Below are positions 8,652 to 17,446 of a stretch of 64,000 nucleotides of DNA, in pieces. Made by a program: the position numbers and the translations under genes. The DNA lies in the NCBI GenBank assembly GCA_027531145.1, contig JAPZRF010000004.1:1-64000 (forward strand), read 5' to 3'. Under the pieces are notes generated by a model. That model had not been told where the DNA came from. It searched no databases and saw only the letters and a program-made list of their open reading frames with translations. Position 1 is the stretch's first letter. Every line of letters starts with the position of its first letter. Source of the DNA: Brevundimonas sp. GTDB taxonomy: Bacteria; Pseudomonadota; Alphaproteobacteria; Caulobacterales; Caulobacteraceae.

Positions 8652-9139
8652 GCCCCGAGTCTCCCGGTGAGCAGCTGAAGCGCGCGGGTGACGGCTGCCG
8701 CCCGGACCCCGCTGCGACCAAGATCGCCGAAGCGGCTCTCGTGGGTGGTGACCCCGTTGCGGTCGGCGAGGCCGAACCAGACCAGTCCCACCGGCTTCTC
8801 GGAGGAGCCGCCGCCCGGGCCCGCCACACCGGTCACCGCGACCGCGAGGTCGGCGTCGGCGGCCACTCGCGCCCCGGCCGCCATGGCTTCTGCGGTGGCG
8901 GCCGAGACCGCGCCGTGGGCGGCGAGCACCGTCGCCGGCACGCCGAGCAGGGCTGTCTTGGCACCGTTGCTGTAGGTGACGAGGCCGCGCTCCAGCACCT
9001 CCGAAGCGCCGGGAACATCGGTCAGGGCGGCCGAGACGAGGCCCCCGGTGCAGCTCTCGGCGGCGGTCACGGTCCAGCCGCGACGCCGGGCACCCTCGAC
9101 AACTTCACGGGCGAGGTGACTGATCTCGTCAGGAAACAT
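8648..9139 (-). CDS. pncC: CinA C-terminal family: nicotinamide-nucleotide amidohydrolase
   Basis: A 163-residue stand-alone CinA C-terminal domain. Family motifs are clear: AAESCTGGLVSAALTDVPGAS near the N-terminus, with the catalytic serine, the GLVTYSNGAK stretch, and VTGVAGPGG in the middle. Members deamidate nicotinamide mononucleotide to nicotinic acid mononucleotide in pyridine nucleotide recycling. It lacks the N-terminal molybdopterin-binding-like domain of long CinA proteins. It heads a two-gene minus-strand operon with tusA and is divergent from the membrane spermidine-synthase-like gene. Confidence 0.9.
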   Translation of the reverse strand: MFPDEISHLAREVVEGARRRGWTVTAAESCTGGLVSAALTDVPGASEVLERGLVTYSNGAKTALLGVPATVLAAHGAVSAATAEAMAAGARVAADADLAVAVTGVAGPGGGSSEKPVGLVWFGLADRNGVTTHESRFGDLGRSGVRAAAVTRALQLLTGRLGA

Positions 9140-9236
9140 CGTCGGGGGCTCCTCAGGCCGGGGCGAAACGGGCTAGATCAGGGACGCGTCGCCGTCCGGG
9201 CCCGGCAGGCTCGCGCCGTTTCGCCGGAGACCGATC

Positions 9237-11486
9237 ATGACGCCAGCGGCGGCACCCGCAAGGGACCTCACCGGGATGACGGTTGCGCCGTTCGTCGCGG
9301 CGGTGTTCGTCTCGGCCGGCCTCGTCTTTCTGCTGCAGCCGATCGCCACCCGCCTGGTGCTGCCGACGCTGGGCGGGTCTCCAGCGGTCTGGAACACCGC
9401 CATGGTGTTCTTTCAGGCGGCCCTGCTCGCCGGCTACCTCTACGCTAACCTGATGCAGCGCATCGGGCGCGTCGAGTTGCAGGTGGCGGTGCATCTCGCG
9501 CTGCTGGCGCTCGCGGCGCTAAGCCTGCCGCTGGCTATCACCGGTGTGACGGGAGACCCGGACCCGGCACGGCCGATCGGCTGGCTGCTGGGCACACTGG
9601 CGCTTTCGCTCGGCGCGCCCCTCACCATCCTGTCAGCGACGGCCCCGCTGATCCAGGCCTGGTTCGCCCGGGCGCAGCCGGGGCGGAACCCCTATGCGCT
9701 CTACGCCGCCAGCAACCTCGGGAGCTTCCTGGCCCTGCTGGCCTATCCGCTGCTGGTCGAGCCGCTGGCGGCGCTCGATGTCCAGCGGCTGGGCTGGACC
9801 CTCGGCTACGGTGCCTTCGTGAGCTTGGTCTTCTGGCTGGGCTGGACCCTGCGGTCCGGGCGGACGACGGCGGCAGGGACGGATGGCTCGTTGCCGACCA
9901 GTCCCCCCCTGACCTGGCGCGAGCGCGGCGCACTGGTGCTGCTGGCGGCGGCACCGTCCAGTCTCATGCTCGGTGTCACTGCGCACATATCGACCGATGT
10001 GGCTTCCGCCCCCTTCCTGTGGGTGGCTCCGCTGGCCCTTTATCTGCTAACATTCGTTCTGGCTTTCCGCGACCGGCCGTGGCCGCCGTTGCATGTCACC
10101 CTTGTGCTTCAGTCGGCGGCAGTGGCCGTGGCGGTGATCTTCATCGCTTTCCGCACGGGAGAGTGGCTGCTGCTTGTGGTCACCAACCTCACCGCCTTCA
10201 CCCTCACCGCCCTGCTGTGTCACCAGCGTCTTGCGGGCCGACGACCACCGCCGGACCGGCTGACGGAATTCTATCTCTGGATCTCCCTGGGCGGGGTGAT
10301 GGGCGGGGCGTTCACTGCCCTCGTCGCCCCCGTGCTGTTCGACGCCGTGTGGGAGTATCCGCTGGTGCTCGTGCTCGTGGGCCTCGCGCGCCACTGGGGA
10401 CGGGGGGCGCTGGGCCGGGTCGAGCGCATCGCCCTGTTTCTGGCCATCCCGATCGCCCTGACCCCGCCGGTCCTGCTGGAGATGATGCGTTACAACATCG
10501 ACTTCCTGCCGCAGATTCGAGGGGAGCCGCTGATGCGACTGTCGGCCCTGATTCTGGGTAGCGCCGCCATTGGTGCCTTCCTGCTGCGTGACCGGGCGCT
10601 GCTGTTCGTGCTGGTACTGGGACTGATGGGCTGGTCGTCCCAGCACATCTCGCGCGGCTATGACTGGGCGTGGAGCGAGCGCAGCTTCTTCGGCGTGATG
10701 CGGGTCGCCCGGACGCCGGACGCCGGGCTGGGCGGCGAGGCCCATGTGCTGATGCACGGCACCACCCTGCACGGAGCCCAGTCGCTGGCACCGTCGCAAC
10801 GCTGCCGGCCCACCCTCTACTACACGCCGCAGACGCCGCTCGGGCAGGCGGTGCAGCAGACCCAGGCCCGGGTGCCGGACACACGTATCGCCGTGATCGG
10901 GCAAGGTGCCGGGGCGCTCGCGGCCTATGTCGGTCCGCGTGACCGGCTGACCTTCTACGAGATCGACCCGATGGTCGACCGTCTGTCGCGCGATTCGCGC
11001 TGGTTCAGCTTCATCAGCTACTGTGCCGAGGGGCCGGTGACCACGGTGCTGGGCGATGCGCGCCTGTCGCTGCGCGATGTGCCGGGTGACAGCTACGATG
11101 TTCTGGTGGTCGATGCCTTCAGCTCCGACGCGGTGCCCACGCATCTGCTGACGGTCGAGGCCATCGCCGAGTATCTGCGAGTGGTCAGCGACGAGGGTAC
11201 CGTTGTGCTGCACCTGTCCAACCGCAACCTTGAGATCACCCTGCCGGCCCAGGCGGCGGCGCAGACGCTGGGCGTCCCGGCCCTGCACCAGATCTATTTC
11301 GAACAGTCGGGAGGCGGCCTGTCCGAGGCCTCGACCGAGGCCCTGATCCTGTCGCCCACCGAAGCGGGCATCGCCCCCTTCCGTGAAGACGGTCGCTGGC
11401 GGCAACTGGCTGAAACCGAAGTCCGTCCGTGGACGGATGACTACGTCAATCTCGTCGGAGCCCTCTGGCGCAGCCTCGTGCGCTGA
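9237..11486 (+). CDS. Membrane-fused spermidine synthase-like protein
   Basis: A 749-residue protein in two halves. Residues about 1-500 form many transmembrane helices; about 545-700 form a spermidine-synthase-like Rossmann domain with a glycine motif (VIGQGAGALAAY), an acidic loop (FYEIDPMVDRLS) and the YDVLVVDAFSSDAVPTHLLT stretch. Such fused proteins are widespread, but their reaction and substrate are mostly unknown. The polyamine link comes only from the domain. The ATG is preceded by GGAGA at good spacing. It ends 12 bp from the convergent ispDF gene. No speD-like partner is seen nearby. Confidence 0.85.
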   Translation: MTPAAAPARDLTGMTVAPFVAAVFVSAGLVFLLQPIATRLVLPTLGGSPAVWNTAMVFFQAALLAGYLYANLMQRIGRVELQVAVHLALLALAALSLPLAITGVTGDPDPARPIGWLLGTLALSLGAPLTILSATAPLIQAWFARAQPGRNPYALYAASNLGSFLALLAYPLLVEPLAALDVQRLGWTLGYGAFVSLVFWLGWTLRSGRTTAAGTDGSLPTSPPLTWRERGALVLLAAAPSSLMLGVTAHISTDVASAPFLWVAPLALYLLTFVLAFRDRPWPPLHVTLVLQSAAVAVAVIFIAFRTGEWLLLVVTNLTAFTLTALLCHQRLAGRRPPPDRLTEFYLWISLGGVMGGAFTALVAPVLFDAVWEYPLVLVLVGLARHWGRGALGRVERIALFLAIPIALTPPVLLEMMRYNIDFLPQIRGEPLMRLSALILGSAAIGAFLLRDRALLFVLVLGLMGWSSQHISRGYDWAWSERSFFGVMRVARTPDAGLGGEAHVLMHGTTLHGAQSLAPSQRCRPTLYYTPQTPLGQAVQQTQARVPDTRIAVIGQGAGALAAYVGPRDRLTFYEIDPMVDRLSRDSRWFSFISYCAEGPVTTVLGDARLSLRDVPGDSYDVLVVDAFSSDAVPTHLLTVEAIAEYLRVVSDEGTVVLHLSNRNLEITLPAQAAAQTLGVPALHQIYFEQSGGGLSEASTEALILSPTEAGIAPFREDGRWRQLAETEVRPWTDDYVNLVGALWRSLVR

Positions 11487-11498
11487 GACGCGGCCGGG

Positions 11499-12653
11499 TC
11501 AGCTCGCGGGGCGGACAGGCAGGGCCACGGCGGCGATAGCCTGGGCGGCGAGGCCTTCCTGGCGGCCGGCAAAGCCCATGCCCTCGGTCGTCGTTGCCTT
11601 GACGCTGACCGCATCCAGCGGAAGATCCAGCAACTCGGCCAGACGCGCCTTCATGGCGGCCCGGTGCGGTTTGATGCGAGGCTGTTCGCACACGAGGGTG
11701 ACATCAACGTTGACCAGCCGGCCGCCGCGGGCGCGTACACGCTCGACCGCATGCACAAGGAACTGGTCTGACCGGGCCCCCTTCCACTGCGGGTCCGACG
11801 GCGGGAAGTGGTCGCCGATGTCACCATCGCCGATCGCGCCCAGGATCGCATCGGTCAGGGCGTGAAGCCCGGCGTCGGCGTCGGAATGGCCGACCAGTGT
11901 CTGGTGGTGGCAGATCGGCACGCCGCATATCCAGACGATATCGCCGGGACCCCAGCGGTGGGCGTCCAGGCCGAGCCCCATACGCGTCTCCCAGGCGATC
12001 AAAGCCTCGGCCATGGCGAAATCCTCCGGATAGGTCAGCTTCATGAGAGCGGGGTCGCCCTGAACGAGGGCGACGCGGCCGCCGGCCGCTTCGAACACCG
12101 CCACATCGTCGGTGGCCGCGGCGTCATCGGGCCAGGCGGCATAGGCGGCGCGCAGGGGGGCGAGGCGAAAGGCCTGGGGGGTCTGGGCGCGGACAAGGCC
12201 GTCCCGTTCGACCGCTCCCGCGGAGACCCCGCCGCCGTCGCGCTTCAGCGAGTCGGCGACCGGCAGGACGGGGAGGGCGGCGTCGGCCTGCGCCAGCGCC
12301 TTCAACAGTCGGCTCACGACCGAACCGGCGAGAAGCGGGCGGGCGGCGTCGTGGATCAGGACGGCGGCGGTCTCGTCAATGCGAACGGCGTCCAGTCCGG
12401 CACGCACCGAATCGGTGCGGGTCGCGCCGCCGGCGACCGTGCGCCATCTCCTCAGTCCCTCGAGGGCACCTGCGGCCTCGGCGTCCGCGCCGGCGGGAAT
12501 GACGACGACCACCTCGGCGGCCCCGGCGTCGAGCAGCGCCTCGACCGACCAGCGCAGGACGGGGCGACCGCCGAGCGCGCGCCACTGTTTGGCCGAGCCC
12601 GCCCCGGCGCGCGAGCCCGAGCCCGCCGCCACCACCACACCCGCGAAGTCCAT
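11499..12653 (-). CDS. ispDF: Bifunctional IspD/IspF enzyme of the MEP isoprenoid pathway
   Basis: The 384-residue fusion joins 2-C-methyl-D-erythritol 4-phosphate cytidylyltransferase (IspD, about 1-225) to 2-C-methyl-D-erythritol 2,4-cyclodiphosphate synthase (IspF, about 230-384). IspD shows AAGSGSRAG and the HDAARPL and TDDVAVFEAAG regions; the usual PKQ triplet reads AKQ. IspF shows GLGLDAHRW and GHSDADAGLHALTDAILGA, which carry the metal ligands. Fused IspDF is the norm in alphaproteobacteria. ATG at 12653 is chosen because the cytidylyltransferase fold begins right there (MDFAGVVVAAG); the upstream frame is unrelated arginine-rich sequence. It is divergent from dusB. Confidence 0.96.
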   Translation of the reverse strand: MDFAGVVVAAGSGSRAGAGSAKQWRALGGRPVLRWSVEALLDAGAAEVVVVIPAGADAEAAGALEGLRRWRTVAGGATRTDSVRAGLDAVRIDETAAVLIHDAARPLLAGSVVSRLLKALAQADAALPVLPVADSLKRDGGGVSAGAVERDGLVRAQTPQAFRLAPLRAAYAAWPDDAAATDDVAVFEAAGGRVALVQGDPALMKLTYPEDFAMAEALIAWETRMGLGLDAHRWGPGDIVWICGVPICHHQTLVGHSDADAGLHALTDAILGAIGDGDIGDHFPPSDPQWKGARSDQFLVHAVERVRARGGRLVNVDVTLVCEQPRIKPHRAAMKARLAELLDLPLDAVSVKATTTEGMGFAGRQEGLAAQAIAAVALPVRPAS

Positions 12654-12675
12654 GGTTAGTCTTCTAGGTGCTGCT

Positions 12676-12704
12676 TTGGTGACTGGCGAGAGCCGCGCTA
12701 CAGA
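12676..12704 (+). promoter_or_regulatory. Putative housekeeping promoter of the dusB-ntrYX operon
   Basis: TTGGTGA (12676-12682), a 14-bp spacer and GCTACAGA (12697-12704) match in part the Caulobacter housekeeping consensus TTGACGS-N10-14-GCTANAWC. Transcription would start at or within a few bases of the dusB ATG at 12710. That gene also lacks a clear Shine-Dalgarno sequence, so a leaderless mRNA is possible. This is a visual match only. Confidence 0.35.
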
Positions 12705-12709
12705 GCCGC

Positions 12710-13720
12710 ATGATCTCGACTGCCCGCGACCTCTTGATCGGCGACGTCCGCGTGCCCGGACGGGTGCTGGCGGCACCGATGACCGGGGTCACCGACCTGC
12801 CGTTCCGCCGCCTCGCGGCGTCGCTCGGCGCGCCCTACGTCGCGACCGAGATGGTCGCCTCGAAGGAGCTGGCCCGTGGGCGGCCGGACGTTGTGCGGCG
12901 CGCGGCCGTGGGTGAAGGCTTGCCGCTGACGGTGATCCAGCTGGTCGGCGCTGATCCGGCCGCCATGGCCGAGGGCGCGCGCATGGCCGAGCGGGCTGGG
13001 GCCGACGTAGTCGACCTGAACTTCGGCTGTCCGGCCAAGGAGGTGACGGGCATCGCCTCGGGCTCGGCCCTGATGCGCACGCCAGACCGCGCCCGGGCCA
13101 TAATGGCGGCGGTCGTCGGAGCGGTCTCGCGGCCGGTGACGGTCAAGATGCGGCTGGGTTGGGACCAGGGCTCTATCAATGCCCCCGAGTTGGCGAGGAC
13201 AGCGCAGGAGCTCGGCGTGCGCGCGGTAACGGTGCACGGCCGCACCCGCAGCCAGTTCTACACCGGCGTGGCCGACTGGACGGTCGTTGGTCGGGTCAAG
13301 GCGGCAGTCGACATCCCCGTGATCGTCAACGGCGACATCTGCACCGTCGAGGACGCCTTGGCTGCGCTGGAGCAGTCGGGCGCCGACGCCCTCATGCTGG
13401 GGCGGGGCGTCTACGGCCGACCGTGGCTGCCGGCGCAGCTGGAGGCGGCGTTGGCCGGCGGCGCACCCTTGCAGGAGCCGGAAGCCGCCACCCGGCTGGC
13501 GCTGGTCACCCGACATCTCGAGGACAGCCTCGACTTCTACGGCCCCGGGCTCGGGCTGAAGATGTTTCGCAAGCATCTTGGCTGGTACATCGAGGCGGCC
13601 CCATGGCCGGGTGACGCTCCAGCGCGGCGGGCTGCCAAAGCGGCACTATGCCGGTTGGACGATCCGCGTGCGGTGGTGGACAGCCTCGCCGGACTGTGGG
13701 GGCTGTCTCGCTGTCACTGA
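12710..13720 (+). CDS. dusB: tRNA-dihydrouridine synthase DusB (NifR3-like)
   Basis: A 336-residue FMN-dependent enzyme that reduces uridine to dihydrouridine in the tRNA D-loop. It begins with the family [12 protein letters not shown] motif and carries the catalytic-cysteine motif [11 protein letters not shown] followed by GSALM. Further motifs include [15 protein letters not shown] and the phosphate-binding VNGDI and [10 protein letters not shown] stretches. In alphaproteobacteria this gene, once called nifR3, commonly heads the ntr operon, and here too it precedes ntrY-ntrX. No strong ribosome binding site is visible before the ATG. Confidence 0.94.
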   Translation: MISTARDLLIGDVRVPGRVLAAPMTGVTDLPFRRLAASLGAPYVATEMVASKELARGRPDVVRRAAVGEGLPLTVIQLVGADPAAMAEGARMAERAGADVVDLNFGCPAKEVTGIASGSALMRTPDRARAIMAAVVGAVSRPVTVKMRLGWDQGSINAPELARTAQELGVRAVTVHGRTRSQFYTGVADWTVVGRVKAAVDIPVIVNGDICTVEDALAALEQSGADALMLGRGVYGRPWLPAQLEAALAGGAPLQEPEAATRLALVTRHLEDSLDFYGPGLGLKMFRKHLGWYIEAAPWPGDAPARRAAKAALCRLDDPRAVVDSLAGLWGLSRCH

Positions 13721-13777
13721 TGCAACGGGGTGACGATCTGTTGATTTCTGGTCACAGGTCAGCCTAAGCTCTTGTCC

Positions 13778-16027
13778 ATGCGCTTGAGCCAGGCCGCCGC
13801 CGTGCCCGGGACGCCGTCGTTCTGGCGGCGGCTCTGGCGCTATGTGCGGGACGAGCGCGCCCGCTACGCCTTCCTCGCCTTGTTTGTCGTCGCTCTCGGC
13901 CTCGTCGGGGCGGCCGTCTGGCTGCTTGCGGCCGCACCCTCGGTCGCCGCCGAAACCGGCGCGCGGGCGACAGCCAGCCGGGTCGTACTGCTGCTGTTGC
14001 TCCTTAATCTCGGGCCGATGGTGCTGCTGGGACTGATTGTGGGTGTGCGGGTGCTCGACCTCGTCCGCGACCGAGCCAGCGACGCTGGCGCCCGCCTGCA
14101 CCTACGCTTCGTCACCCTGTTCTCCGCCGTCGCCGTGGTGCCTGCGGTGCTGATCGCTCTGGTGTTCGGGGTGCTGGTCAATCGCGGGGTGGAGGGCTGG
14201 TTCAGCGAAACCGTTGTCGCGGCCGTCGAGAATGGCGCGGACATCGGCCGGGCCTATGTCGGCGACGTGTCCGCCGAGCTGGAGGTGGATCTGGCCACCA
14301 TGACGACGGAGTTGGGCAACGTGCGCGACCTGTTCGATCGGAGGCTTCAGTTCAGCACAGCCCTGGCCCAGATCGGTGCCTTCTTCGGCTACCCGGCAGT
14401 CTATGTTCTCAACAGCCAGGGCGAGGTGCTCGCGGAGGGCGAGGTCCCCGGGGCACCACCTTACGTCGCCCCGCCGGTCGAGGCCTTCGAGCAGGCAGCC
14501 GGGGGCGAGGAAGTGTCTCTGGAGGTCACCGAGGGGCCTGACGCGATCCGCGCGGTAACCCTGCTGCCTGGCTATCCGGATTCGTTCCTCTATGTGGTGC
14601 GACCTCTTGAGCAGGGGCTTGTGGCCCGGTTGCGGGAGAGCGATCGGGCGATCCAGACCTACCGCCAGGCCGAGGAAAGCCGCGACCGGATCCAGGCCAC
14701 ATTCGTTCTCAGCTACGTCCAGACGGCCCTGCTGGTGCTGGTCGGCGCAGTGTGGCTGGGCATGTCGGCGGCCAACGCCATTTCGCGCCCCATCGCGGAC
14801 CTGGTCACGGCTGCCAATGCCCTCGCCGCCGGTGATCTGGGGGCCCGGGTCGAGGCCAATCCGGCGGTGACCGAGATCAATCTGTTATCGAGCGCCTTCA
14901 ACAGGATGGCGGAAGACCTGGAGGGTCAGCAGCAGGCCTTGCGCCGGGCCAGCGACGAAGCCCAGGCGCGCAGCCTGTTCACCGAGACAGTGCTGTCCGG
15001 CGTCTCGGCGGGCGTCATCGGCCTGGATCGCGAGGGTCGGGTCTCGGCGCTGAACGACAGTGCCCGTGAGCTTCTGGCCCTGCCCGGCGAGGCGCTGTCG
15101 GGGTATGCACTGGCTGACGTCGCGCCCGAGCTCGACGCCCTGATCGGGCGCGGCGAGCCGCAGATCGAGGAGGATGTCGACGTCACTCGCGACGGCGAAA
15201 CGCGCCGCCTCCGGGTGCGGGTGCAGGGCGGCCTTGGCGGCGAGGCGGTGATGACCTTCGACGACATCACGCGGTTGGTGACGGCCCAGCGCAACGCCGC
15301 CTGGCGCGACGTCGCCCGGCGCATCGCCCACGAGATCAAGAACCCGCTCACGCCGATCCAGCTTTCGGCCGAGCGGCTGCGGCGTAAGTACCGTTCGCGC
15401 GTGGCCGAGGACGTCGAGGTGTTCGATCGCTGCACCGAGACCATCATCCGCCAGGTCGGGGACATCGGCCGGATGGTTGACGAGTTTTCAGGCTTCGCCC
15501 GGATGCCGGCCCCGCGCTTCGCCGCCGCCAACCCGTCCGAATTGCTGCGCGAGGCGGCGTTCGCGCAAAGGGTCGCTGCGCCCGGCATCGAGGTGCGGCT
15601 GGCCGAGCCGCTGCCGTCGGCAAGCCTGATCTGCGACCGCAGCATGGTCGGTCAGGCCCTGACCAATGTGCTCAAGAACGCCGGCGAGGCCATTCTGGCC
15701 CGCCGTGCGCTGGACGGGGCCGCCGCCGGGGCCATGTCGGTCGGGCTGGAGATCGAGGATGGTGCGGCCGTCTTCGTGGTCGAGGACGACGGCATCGGCC
15801 TGCCGGACAAGGACCGCGACCGGCTTATCGAACCCTACGTAACGACGCGCGAGAAGGGCACCGGTCTCGGGCTCGCGATCGTCCGACGTATCTGCGAGGA
15901 CCACGGCGGCACCCTGAAGCTGGCCGACGCGGTCGAGCTTTCGGGCGCGCGGGTGTGTCTGGTCTTTCCCTTGCGTCCGGAATGGGGCGCGTCCCGTCCC
16001 GAGACGCCAGCTGCCACGGCGAACTAG
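13778..16027 (+). CDS. ntrY: Nitrogen-regulation sensor histidine kinase NtrY
   Basis: A membrane kinase of about 749 residues. It has four predicted transmembrane segments (about 31-51, 68-90, 111-134 and 309-331), a periplasmic or extracytoplasmic sensor region between the third and fourth, a HAMP linker (about 331-383), and a PAS domain (about 398-500). The H-box AHEIKNPLTPIQLSAERL follows, with the phospho-accepting His near 518, then a HATPase domain with VEDDGIGLPDKD and GTGLGLAIV. It is the partner of NtrX encoded just downstream. ATG at 13778 is preferred over an in-frame TTG two codons earlier. No ntrB or ntrC lies between it and dusB. Confidence 0.93.
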   Translation: MRLSQAAAVPGTPSFWRRLWRYVRDERARYAFLALFVVALGLVGAAVWLLAAAPSVAAETGARATASRVVLLLLLLNLGPMVLLGLIVGVRVLDLVRDRASDAGARLHLRFVTLFSAVAVVPAVLIALVFGVLVNRGVEGWFSETVVAAVENGADIGRAYVGDVSAELEVDLATMTTELGNVRDLFDRRLQFSTALAQIGAFFGYPAVYVLNSQGEVLAEGEVPGAPPYVAPPVEAFEQAAGGEEVSLEVTEGPDAIRAVTLLPGYPDSFLYVVRPLEQGLVARLRESDRAIQTYRQAEESRDRIQATFVLSYVQTALLVLVGAVWLGMSAANAISRPIADLVTAANALAAGDLGARVEANPAVTEINLLSSAFNRMAEDLEGQQQALRRASDEAQARSLFTETVLSGVSAGVIGLDREGRVSALNDSARELLALPGEALSGYALADVAPELDALIGRGEPQIEEDVDVTRDGETRRLRVRVQGGLGGEAVMTFDDITRLVTAQRNAAWRDVARRIAHEIKNPLTPIQLSAERLRRKYRSRVAEDVEVFDRCTETIIRQVGDIGRMVDEFSGFARMPAPRFAAANPSELLREAAFAQRVAAPGIEVRLAEPLPSASLICDRSMVGQALTNVLKNAGEAILARRALDGAAAGAMSVGLEIEDGAAVFVVEDDGIGLPDKDRDRLIEPYVTTREKGTGLGLAIVRRICEDHGGTLKLADAVELSGARVCLVFPLRPEWGASRPETPAATAN

Positions 16028-16036
16028 AGAGGCGTC

Positions 16037-17446
16037 ATGCGACAGTCCGGAGCTGACATTCTGGTGGTGGACGACGAGGCGGATATCCGCGAGCTCGTCT
16101 CGGGGCTGCTGGAGGACGAGGGGCATGGGGTGCGCACTGCGGCCGACTCCGAGGCGGCGCTGGCCGCGATCCGGGCGCGCCGGCCGTCTCTGGTGCTGCT
16201 CGACATCTGGATGCAGGGCGGCGGGATGGACGGGCTGGAGCTGCTCGACCTGCTCAAGACGCTCGACCCGGACCTGCCGGTAATCATGATCTCCGGCCAC
16301 GGCAACATCGAGACGGCGGTAAGCGCCCTCAAGCGCGGTGCCTATGACTTCCTCGAGAAGCCTTTCAAGTCCGACAGGCTGGTCGTGGTGGTGGAGCGGG
16401 CACTCGAAGCTGCCACCCTGCGGCGAGAGAACCGCCAGCTCAGGGCCCGGGCCAGCCTGCCGACGGGTCTGATTGGCCGCTCTGCGGCGGCGCAGCAGCT
16501 TCGGGCAACCGTGACCAAGGTGGCCCCGGCCAACAGCCGGGTGCTGATCTCCGGCCCGCCGGGCTCCGGCAAGGAGCTGGTTGCGCGCCAGATCCACGCG
16601 GCCAGTGCGCGGGCGCGCGGGGTGTTCGTGGCCATCTCCTCGGCCGGCATGACGCCCGAGCGGCTCGACGTCGAGTTGTTCGGCGAGGAGGGGAGCGACG
16701 GCCGGCCCTCCAAGATCGGCGTGTTCGAGCGGGCCCACAATGGCACACTCTATCTGGACGACGTTGCGGATATGCCGCGCGAGAGCCAGGGACGCATCCT
16801 GCGGGTTCTGGTTGAGCAGCGGTTCCGGCGCGTGGGGGGGGATCAGGACGTGCAGGTCGATGTGCGGGTCATCTCCTCGACCTCGCGCGACCTCAAGGCT
16901 GAAATCTCGGAGGGCCGGTTCCGCGAGGACCTGTTTCACCGGCTCAATGTGGTGCCGATCCGGGTGCCGCCTCTGGCCGAACGGCGAGAGGACATCGCCG
17001 AGCTGTGCGAGTACTTCGTCGAGACCCTCGCCGAGTCCCAGGGGCTTCCGCGGCGGCCGCTCGGCGACGACGCCATCGCCGTGCTGCAGGTTCATTCCTG
17101 GCCGGGCAACGTCCGCCAGCTACGCAACAACATCGAGAGGCTGCTGATCCTTGCCGCCGGCGGGCCGGGCGAGCCGATTACGGCGGCGATGCTGCCGCAG
17201 GAGGTGGCCCAGCCCGGCTCCGGCGGCGGCCTGGGGGCCGAACGGGTCATCTCCCTGCCACTGCGCGAGGCACGCGAGGTGTTCGAGCGCGAGTATCTCT
17301 CAGCGCAGATCATGCGCTTCGGCGGCAACATCTCGCGTACCGCCAGCTTCATCGGTATGGAACGGTCAGCGCTGCACCGGAAGCTGAAGTCGCTGGGCGT
17401 CGCGCCCGCGCGGGGCGGCGATGGCGACGAGGAGATGGCGGACTGA
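16037..17446 (+). CDS. ntrX: Response regulator NtrX (AAA+ family, lacking GAFTGA)
   Basis: A 469-residue regulator with a receiver domain (acidic pocket DDEAD, phospho-acceptor Asp56 in LLDIW), an AAA+ domain with Walker A GPPGSGKE (173-180) and Walker B TLYLDDV (237-243), and a C-terminal Fis-type helix-turn-helix (about 435-460). The loop that should carry the sigma-54-contacting GAFTGA motif instead reads EEGSDGRPSKIG (217-228), so activation of sigma-54 is unlikely. Alphaproteobacterial NtrX proteins are known to lack this motif. The stop codon overlaps the next start by one base. Confidence 0.94.
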   Translation: MRQSGADILVVDDEADIRELVSGLLEDEGHGVRTAADSEAALAAIRARRPSLVLLDIWMQGGGMDGLELLDLLKTLDPDLPVIMISGHGNIETAVSALKRGAYDFLEKPFKSDRLVVVVERALEAATLRRENRQLRARASLPTGLIGRSAAAQQLRATVTKVAPANSRVLISGPPGSGKELVARQIHAASARARGVFVAISSAGMTPERLDVELFGEEGSDGRPSKIGVFERAHNGTLYLDDVADMPRESQGRILRVLVEQRFRRVGGDQDVQVDVRVISSTSRDLKAEISEGRFREDLFHRLNVVPIRVPPLAERREDIAELCEYFVETLAESQGLPRRPLGDDAIAVLQVHSWPGNVRQLRNNIERLLILAAGGPGEPITAAMLPQEVAQPGSGGGLGAERVISLPLREAREVFEREYLSAQIMRFGGNISRTASFIGMERSALHRKLKSLGVAPARGGDGDEEMAD

